64,000 nt of DNA from Locusta migratoria (lineage: Eukaryota > Arthropoda > Insecta > Orthoptera > Acrididae): positions 62,001 to 126,000 of the forward strand of contig JAOYRU010000052.1 in NCBI GenBank assembly GCA_026315105.1. The letters are read 5' to 3'. The position numbers and the translations under genes were made by a program. The stretch's first letter is position 1. Every line of letters begins with the position of its first letter. This document shows, piece after piece, positions 55,256 to 64,000 of this stretch. The notes beneath the pieces are model-generated. The model did no database searches. It saw only the letters and a list, made by a program, of their open reading frames with translations, and was not told the DNA's origin.

Positions 55256-58200
55256 TAGTACAATTTAGAGGTCAATCACTTCGCAGACTAGTCGCCAGTG
55301 CGGCTCACTGCACTCCAGCGTCCATTCTGTCGTCTGTATAGGCTCCCAGGGTCCTTATATAGTAATGAGAGTGTTTCCCGGGAAACGCACAATAATGCAA
55401 ATAACGAAATAAATGCAAATTTCTCTTTTAAATAGTTTTTTATTATCATGTAGTACCATTTTAGAGGTCAATCACTTCGCAGACTAGTCGCCAGTGCGGC
55501 TCACTGCACTCCAGCGTCCATTCTGTCGTCTGTATAGGCTCCCAGGGTCCTTATATAGTAATGAGAGTGTTTCCCGGGAAACGCACAATAATGCAAATAA
55601 CGAAATAAATGCAAATTTATCTTTTAAATAGTTTTTTATTATCATGTACTACCATTTTAGAGGTCAATCACTTCGCAGACTAGTCGCCAGTGCGGCTCAC
55701 TGCACTCCAGCGTCCATTCTGTCGTCTGTATAGGCTCCCAGGGTCCTTATATAGTAATGAGAGTGTTTCCCGGGAAACGCACAATAATGCAAATAACGAA
55801 ATAAATGCAAATTTCTCTTTTAAATAGTTTTTTATTATCATGTAGTACCATTTTAGAGGTCAATCACTTCGCAGACTAGTCGCCAGTGCGGCTCACTGCA
55901 CTCCAGCGTCCATTCTGTCGTCTGTATAGGCTCCCAGGGTCCTTATATAGTAATGAGAGTGTTTCCCGGGAAACGCACAATAATGCAAATAACGAAATAA
56001 ATGCAAATTTATCTTTTAAATAGTTTTTTATTATCATGTAGTACAATTTAGAGGTCAATCACTTCGCAGACTAGTCGCCAGTGCGGCTCACTGCACTCCA
56101 GCGTCCATTCTGTCGTCTGTATAGGCTCCCAGGGTCCTTATATAGTAATGAGAGTGTTTCCCGGGAAACGCACAATAATGCAAATAACGAAATAAATGCA
56201 AATTTATCTTTTAAATAGTTTTTTATTATCATGTAGTACAATTTAGAGGTCAATCACTTCGCAGACTAGTCGCCAGTGCGGCTCACTGCACTCCAGCGTC
56301 CATTCTGTCGTCTGTATAGGCTCCCAGGGTCCTTATATAGTAATGAGAGTGTTTCCCGGGAAACGCACAATAATGCAAATAACGAAATAAATGCAAATTT
56401 ATCTTTTAAATAGTTTTTTATTATCATGTAGTACAATTTAGAGGTCAATCACTTCGCAGACTAGTCGCCAGTGCGGCTCACTGCACTCCAGCGTCCATTC
56501 TGTCGTCTGTATAGGCTCCCAGGGTCCTTATATAGTAATGAGAGTGTTTCCCGGGAAACGCACAATAATGCAAATAACGAAATAAATGCAAATTTCTCTT
56601 TTAAATAGTTTTTTATTATCATGTAGTACCATTTTAGAGGTCAATCACTTCGCAGACTAGTCGCCAGTGCGGCTCACTGCACTCCAGCGTCCATTCTGTC
56701 GTCTGTATAGGCTCCCAGGGTCCTTATATAGTAATGAGAGTGTTTCCCGGGAAACGCACAATAATGCAAATAACGAAATAAATGCAAATTTATCTTTTAA
56801 ATAGTTTTTTATTATCATGTACTACCATTTTAGAGGTCAATCACTTCGCAGACTAGTCGCCAGTGCGGCTCACTGCACTCCAGCGTCCATTCTGTCGTCT
56901 GTATAGGCTCCCAGGGTCCTTATATAGTAATGAGAGTGTTTCCCGGGAAACGCACAATAATGCAAATAACGAAATAAATGCAAATTTCTCTTTTAAATAG
57001 TTTTTTATTATCATGTAGTACCATTTTAGAGGTCAATCACTTCGCAGACTAGTCGCCAGTGCGGCTCACTGCACTCCAGCGTCCATTCTGTCGTCTGTAT
57101 AGGCTCCCAGGGTCCTTATATAGTAATGAGAGTGTTTCCCGGGAAACGCACAATAATGCAAATAACGAAATAAATGCAAATTTATCTTTTAAATAGTTTT
57201 TTATTATCATGTAGTACAATTTAGAGGTCAATCACTTCGCAGACTAGTCGCCAGTGCGGCTCACTGCACTCCAGCGTCCATTCTGTCGTCTGTATAGGCT
57301 CCCAGGGTCCTTATATAGTAATGAGAGTGTTTCCCGGGAAACGCACAATAATGCAAATAACGAAATAAATGCAAATTTATCTTTTAAATAGTTTTTTATT
57401 ATCATGTACTACCATTTTAGAGGTCAATCACTTCGCAGACTAGTCGCCAGTGCGGCTCACTGCACTCCAGCGTCCATTCTGTCGTCTGTATAGGCTCCCA
57501 GGGTCCTTATATAGTAATGAGAGTGTTTCCCGGGAAACGCACAATAATGCAAATAACGAAATAAATGCAAATTTATCTTTTAAATAGTTTTTTATTATCA
57601 TGTACTACCATTTTAGAGGTCAATCACTTCGCAGACTAGTCGCCAGTGCGGCTCACTGCACTCCAGCGTCCATTCTGTCGTCTGTATAGGCTCCCAGGGT
57701 CCTTATATAGTAATGAGAGTGTTTCCCGGGAAACGCACAATAATGCAAATAACGAAATAAATGCAAATTTATCTTTTAAATAGTTTTTTATTATCATGTA
57801 GTACAATTTAGAGGTCAATCACTTCGCAGACTAGTCGCCAGTGCGGCTCACTGCACTCCAGCGTCCATTCTGTCGTCTGTATAGGCTCCCAGGGTCCTTA
57901 TATAGTAATGAGAGTGTTTCCCGGGAAACGCACAATAATGCAAATAACGAAATAAATGCAAATTTATCTTTTAAATAGTTTTTTATTATCATGTACTACC
58001 ATTTTAGAGGTCAATCACTTCGCAGACTAGTCGCCAGTGCGGCTCACTGCACTCCAGCGTCCATTCTGTCGTCTGTATAGGCTCCCAGGGTCCTTATATA
58101 GTAATGAGAGTGTTTCCCGGGAAACGCACAATAATGCAAATAACGAAATAAATGCAAATTTATCTTTTAAATAGTTTTTTATTATCATGTAGTACAATTT

Positions 58201-61200
58201 AGAGGTCAATCACTTCGCAGACTAGTCGCCAGTGCGGCTCACTGCACTCCAGCGTCCATTCTGTCGTCTGTATAGGCTCCCAGGGTCCTTATATAGTAAT
58301 GAGAGTGTTTCCCGGGAAACGCACAATAATGCAAATAACGAAATAAATGCAAATTTCTCTTTTAAATAGTTTTTTATTATCATGTAGTACCATTTTAGAG
58401 GTCAATCACTTCGCAGACTAGTCGCCAGTGCGGCTCACTGCACTCCAGCGTCCATTCTGTCGTCTGTATAGGCTCCCAGGGTCCTTATATAGTAATGAGA
58501 GTGTTTCCCGGGAAACGCACAATAATGCAAATAACGAAATAAATGCAAATTTATCTTTTAAATAGTTTTTTATTATCATGTACTACCATTTTAGCGGTCA
58601 ATCACTTCGCAGACTAGTCGCCAGTGCGGCTCACTGCACTCCAGCGTCCATTCTGTCGTCTGTATAGGCTCCCAGGGTCCTTATATAGTAATGAGAGTGT
58701 TTCCCGGGAAACGCACAATAATGCAAATAACGAAATAAATGCAAATTTCTCTTTTAAATAGTTTTTTATTATCATGTAGTACCATTTTAGAGGTCAATCA
58801 CTTCGCAGACTAGTCGCCAGTGCGGCTCACTGCACTCCAGCGTCCATTCTGTCGTCTGTATAGGCTCCCAGGGTCCTTATATAGTAATGAGAGTGTTTCC
58901 CGGGAAACGCACAATAATGCAAATAACGAAATAAATGCAAATTTATCTTTTAAATAGTTTTTTATTATCATGTAGTACAATTTAGAGGTCAATCACTTCG
59001 CAGACTAGTCGCCAGTGCGGCTCACTGCACTCCAGCGTCCATTCTGTCGTCTGTATAGGCTCCCAGGGTCCTTATATAGTAATGAGAGTGTTTCCCGGGA
59101 AACGCACAATAATGCAAATAACGAAATAAATGCAAATTTATCTTTTAAATAGTTTTTTATTATCATGTACTACCATTTTAGAGGTCAATCACTTCGCAGA
59201 CTAGTCGCCAGTGCGGCTCACTGCACTCCAGCGTCCATTCTGTCGTCTGTATAGGCTCCCAGGGTCCTTATATAGTAATGAGAGTGTTTCCCGGGAAACG
59301 CACAATAATGCAAATAACGAAATAAATGCAAATTTATCTTTTAAATAGTTTTTTATTATCATGTAGTACAATTTAGAGGTCAATCACTTCGCAGACTAGT
59401 CGCCAGTGCGGCTCACTGCACTCCAGCGTCCATTCTGTCGTCTGTATAGGCTCCCAGGGTCCTTATATAGTAATGAGAGTGTTTCCCGGGAAACGCACAA
59501 TAATGCAAATAACGAAATAAATGCAAATTTATCTTTTAAATAGTTTTTTATTATCATGTACTACCATTTTAGAGGTCAATCACTTCGCAGACTAGTCGCC
59601 AGTGCGGCTCACTGCACTCCAGCGTCCATTCTGTCGTCTGTATAGGCTCCCAGGGTCCTTATATAGTAATGAGAGTGTTTCCCGGGAAACGCACAATAAT
59701 GCAAATAACGAAATAAATGCAAATTTATCTTTTAAATAGTTTTTTATTATCATGTAGTACAATTTAGAGGTCAATCACTTCGCAGACTAGTCGCCAGTGC
59801 GGCTCACTGCACTCCAGCGTCCATTCTGTCGTCTGTATAGGCTCCCAGGGTCCTTATATAGTAATGAGAGTGTTTCCCGGGAAACGCACAATAATGCAAA
59901 TAACGAAATAAATGCAAATTTATCTTTTAAATAGTTTTTTATTATCATGTACTACCATTTTAGAGGTCAATCACTTCGCAGACTAGTCGCCAGTGCGGCT
60001 CACTGCACTCCAGCGTCCATTCTGTCGTCTGTATAGGCTCCCAGGGTCCTTATATAGTAATGAGAGTGTTTCCCGGGAAACGCACAATAATGCAAATAAC
60101 GAAATAAATGCAAATTTCTCTTTTAAATAGTTTTTTATTATCATGTAGTACCATTTTAGAGGTCAATCACTTCGCAGACTAGTCGCCAGTGCGGCTCACT
60201 GCACTCCAGCGTCCATTCTGTCGTCTGTATAGGCTCCCAGGGTCCTTATATAGTAATGAGAGTGTTTCCCGGGAAACGCACAATAATGCAAATAACGAAA
60301 TAAATGCAAATTTATCTTTTAAATAGTTTTTTATTATCATGTACTACCATTTTAGAGGTCAATCACTTCGCAGACTAGTCGCCAGTGCGGCTCACTGCAC
60401 TCCAGCGTCCATTCTGTCGTCTGTATAGGCTCCCAGGGTCCTTATATAGTAATGAGAGTGTTTCCCGGGAAACGCACAATAATGCAAATAACGAAATAAA
60501 TGCAAATTTATCTTTTAAATAGTTTTTTATTATCATGTAGTACAATTTAGAGGTCAATCACTTCGCAGACTAGTCGCCAGTGCGGCTCACTGCACTCCAG
60601 CGTCCATTCTGTCGTCTGTATAGGCTCCCAGGGTCCTTATATAGTAATGAGAGTGTTTCCCGGGAAACGCACAATAATGCAAATAACGAAATAAATGCAA
60701 ATTTATCTTTTAAATAGTTTTTTATTATCATGTACTACCATTTTAGAGGTCAATCACTTCGCAGACTAGTCGCCAGTGCGGCTCACTGCACTCCAGCGTC
60801 CATTCTGTCGTCTGTATAGGCTCCCAGGGTCCTTATATAGTAATGAGAGTGTTTCCCGGGAAACGCACAATAATGCAAATAACGAAATAAATGCAAATTT
60901 CTCTTTTAAATAGTTTTTTATTATCATGTAGTACCATTTTAGAGGTCAATCACTTCGCAGACTAGTCGCCAGTGCGGCTCACTGCACTCCAGCGTCCATT
61001 CTGTCGTCTGTATAGGCTCCCAGGGTCCTTATATAGTAATGAGAGTGTTTCCCGGGAAACGCACAATAATGCAAATAACGAAATAAATGCAAATTTATCT
61101 TTTAAATAGTTTTTTATTATCATGTACTACCATTTTAGAGGTCAATCACTTCGCAGACTAGTCGCCAGTGCGGCTCACTGCACTCCAGCGTCCATTCTGT

Positions 61201-64000
61201 CGTCTGTATAGGCTCCCAGGGTCCTTATATAGTAATGAGAGTGTTTCCCGGGAAACGCACAATAATGCAAATAACGAAATAAATGCAAATTTCTCTTTTA
61301 AATAGTTTTTTATTATCATGTAGTACCATTTTAGAGGTCAATCACTTCGCAGACTAGTCGCCAGTGCGGCTCACTGCACTCCAGCGTCCATTCTGTCGTC
61401 TGTATAGGCTCCCAGGGTCCTTATATAGTAATGAGAGTGTTTCCCGGGAAACGCACAATAATGCAAATAACGAAATAAATGCAAATTTATCTTTTAAATA
61501 GTTTTTTATTATCATGTAGTACAATTTAGAGGTCAATCACTTCGCAGACTAGTCGCCAGTGCGGCTCACTGCACTCCAGCGTCCATTCTGTCGTCTGTAT
61601 AGGCTCCCAGGGTCCTTATATAGTAATGAGAGTGTTTCCCGGGAAACGCACAATAATGCAAATAACGAAATAAATGCAAATTTATCTTTTAAATAGTTTT
61701 TTATTATCATGTACTACCATTTTAGAGGTCAATCACTTCGCAGACTAGTCGCCAGTGCGGCTCACTGCACTCCAGCGTCCATTCTGTCGTCTGTATAGGC
61801 TCCCAGGGTCCTTATATAGTAATGAGAGTGTTTCCCGGGAAACGCACAATAATGCAAATAACGATATAAATGCAAATTTATCTTTTAAATAGTTTTTTAT
61901 TATCATGTAGTACAATTTAGAGGTCAATCACTTCGCAGACTAGTCGCCAGTGCGGCTCACTGCACTCCAGCGTCCATTCTGTCGTCTGTATAGGCTCCCA
62001 GGGTCCTTATATAGTAATGAGAGTGTTTCCCGGGAAACGCACAATAATGCAAATAACGAAATAAATGCAAATTTCTCTTTTAAATAGTTTTTTATTATCA
62101 TGTAGTACCATTTTAGAGGTCAATCACTTCGCAGACTATTCGCCAGTGCGGCTCACTGCACTCCAGCGTCCATTCTGTCGTCTGTATAGGCTCCCAGGGT
62201 CCTTATATAGTAATGAGAGTGTTTCCCGGGAAACGCACAATAATGCAAATAACGAAATAAATGCAAATTTCTCTTTTAAATACTTTTTTATTATCATGTA
62301 GTACCATTTTAGAGGTCAATCACTTCGCAGACTAGTCGCCAGTGCGGCTCACTGCACTCCAGCGTCCATTCTGTCGTCTGTATAGGCTCCCAGGGTCCTT
62401 ATATAGTAATGAGAGTGTTTCCCGGGAAACGCACAATAATGCAAATAACGAAATAAATGCAAATTTATCTTTTAAATAGTTTTTTATTATCATGTAGTAC
62501 CATTTTAGAGGTCAATCACTTCGCAGACTAGTCGCCAGTGCGGCTCACTGCACTCCAGCGTCCATTCTGTCGTCTGTATAGGCTCCCAGGTTCCTTATAT
62601 AGTAATGAGAGTGTTTCCCGGGAAACGCACAATAATGCAAATAACGAAATAAATGCAAATTTATCTTTTAAATAGTTTTTTATTATCATGTACTACCATT
62701 TTAGAGGTCAATCACTTCGCAGACTAGTCGCCAGTGCGGCTCACTGCACTCCAGCGTCCATTCTGTCGTCTGTATAGGCTCCCAGGGTCCTTATATAGTA
62801 ATGAGAGTGTTTCCCTGGAAACGCACAATAATGCAAATAACGAAATAAATGCAAATTTATCTTTTAAATAGTTTTTTATTATCATGTAGTACCATTTTAG
62901 AGGTCAATCACTTCGCAGACTAGTCGCCAGTGCGGCTCACTGCACTCCAGCGTCCATTCTGTCGTCTGTATAGGCTCCCAGGTTCCTTATATAGTAATGA
63001 GAGTGTTTCCCGGGAAACGCACAATAATGCAAATAACGAAATAAATGCAAATTTATCTTTTAAATAGTTTTTTATTATCATGTAGTACCATTTTAGAGGT
63101 CAATCACTTCGCAGACTAGTCGCCAGTGCGGCTCACTGCACTCCAGCGTCCATTCTGTCGTCTGTATAGGCTCCCAGGGTCCTTATATAGTAATGAGAGT
63201 GTTTCCCGGGAAACGCACAATAATGCAAATAACGAAATAAATGCAAATTTATCTTTTAAATAGTTTCTTATTATCATGTAGTACCATTTTAGAGGTCAAT
63301 CACTTCGCAGACTAGTCGCCAGTGCGGCTCACTGCACTCCAGCGTCCATTCTGTCGTCTGTATAGGCTCCCAGGGTCCTTATATAGTAATGAGAGTGTTT
63401 CCCGGGAAACGCACAATAATGCAAATAACGAAATAAATGCAAATTTATCTTTTAAATAGTTTTTTATTATCATGTAGTACCATTTTAGAGGTCAATCACT
63501 TCGCAGACTAGTCGCCAGTGCGGCTCACTGCACTCCTGCGTCCATTCTGTCGTCTGTATAGGCTCCCAGGTTCCTTATATAGTAATGAGAGTGTTTCCCG
63601 GGAAACGCACAATAATGCAAATAACGAAATAAATGCAAATTTATCTTTTAAATAGTTTTTTATTATCATGTAGTACCATTTTAGAGGTCAATCACTTCGC
63701 AGACTAGTCGCCAGTGCGGCTCACTGCACTCCAGCGTCCATTCTGTCGTCTGTATAGGCTCCCAGGTTCCTTATATAGTAATGAGAGTGTTTCCAGGGAA
63801 ACGCACAATAATGCAAATAACGAAATAAATGCAAATTTATCTTTTAAATAGTTTTTTATTATCATGTAGTACCATTTTAGAGGTCAATCACTTCGCAGAC
63901 TAGTCGCCAGTGCGGCTCACTGCACTCCAGCGTCCATTCTGTCGTCTGTATAGGCTCCCAGGTTCCTTATATAGTAATGAGAGTGTTTCCCGGGAAACGC

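Larger units (their letters stand above)
48154..64000 (+). repeat. Satellite array right of element B, about 81 monomers
   Basis: Same satellite, same orientation, running off the window. Nearly all monomers carry GTGCGGCTCACTGCA and GTTTCCCGGGAAAC. Three classes alternate by the sequence after CATG: TAGTACAATTTAG (one T shorter, 195 bp), TACTACCATTTTAG and TAGTACCATTTTAG; a second site reads ATTTATCTTTT or ATTTCTCTTTT. From about 55.3 to 62 kb the three classes are shuffled in short, similar but not identical series; from about 62.1 kb the TAGTACC class dominates and CCCAGGTTCC becomes frequent. No non-satellite sequence is present. Confidence 0.98.

Noticed and set aside
55876..61927. Identical 60-codon open frames on the minus strand
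   Set aside because: They appear only in the monomer class lacking one T (TAGTACAATTTAG), which is an accident of length. Their sameness reflects recent satellite homogenisation.
6858..64000. CRISPR array
   Set aside because: The repeat is contiguous and head-to-tail with no unique spacers, the unit is 195/196 bp, and no cas gene is present. This is eukaryotic satellite DNA.
1..64000. LTR retrotransposon or endogenous retrovirus
   Set aside because: No long terminal repeats, protease, integrase or envelope; the RT is of non-LTR type with an AP-like endonuclease and AAC tails.
1..64000. Host protein-coding or tRNA/rRNA genes
   Set aside because: All sequence is accounted for by satellite or by LINE sequence; no other open frame has conserved motifs and no RNA gene was recognised by eye.

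Overview
This is a eukaryotic window with no host gene that I can support. It is a long head-to-tail satellite DNA array broken by non-LTR retrotransposons (LINEs). Two-ORF elements with three CCHC zinc knuckles in ORF1, an endonuclease-RT-RNase H ORF2 and (AAC)n tails point to the I-group/Jockey-superfamily LINEs common in arthropods. The 3'-terminal motif GGGGACTGATGACC and the 5'-terminal sequence of element B resemble repeats I associate with large insect genomes, perhaps orthopteroid. That host assignment is only an impression.

Layout. 1-126: 3' tail of an unrelated LINE ending in (TAAA)n. 127-842: about 3.6 divergent satellite monomers. 843-6857: element A, full length, both ORFs open. 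6858-36037: about 149 satellite monomers of 195/196 bp. 36038-48153: element B, split by element C (39919-45900). 48154-64000: about 81 more monomers, running off the window. All satellite monomers and all LINEs have the same orientation.

Each LINE encodes a nucleic-acid-binding ORF1 protein and an ORF2 polyprotein (AP-like endonuclease, reverse transcriptase, RNase H, C-terminal Cys/His motif) that together would carry out target-primed reverse transcription. Element A has both ORFs open but lacks five endonuclease residues and has no target-site duplication. Element C has one in-frame TAG just after RNase H. Element B has a frameshift in ORF1 and carries element C inside the RT domain. The order of events B into satellite, then C into B, is fixed by two perfect 12-bp target-site duplications; removing C plus one duplication restores the ORF2 reading frame of B.

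Most notable signals: (1) A and C have 5' UTRs about 99% identical while their ORF1 genes are only about two-thirds identical at the DNA level, which suggests 5' module exchange; (2) two 3' UTR hairpins are conserved among A, B and C, with paired base changes; (3) both 5'-end types can form crossing pairings (pseudoknots); (4) the satellite carries two octamer motifs and a strong dyad in most monomers, and is organised in repeated multi-monomer blocks, including a clean 14-monomer tandem duplication.
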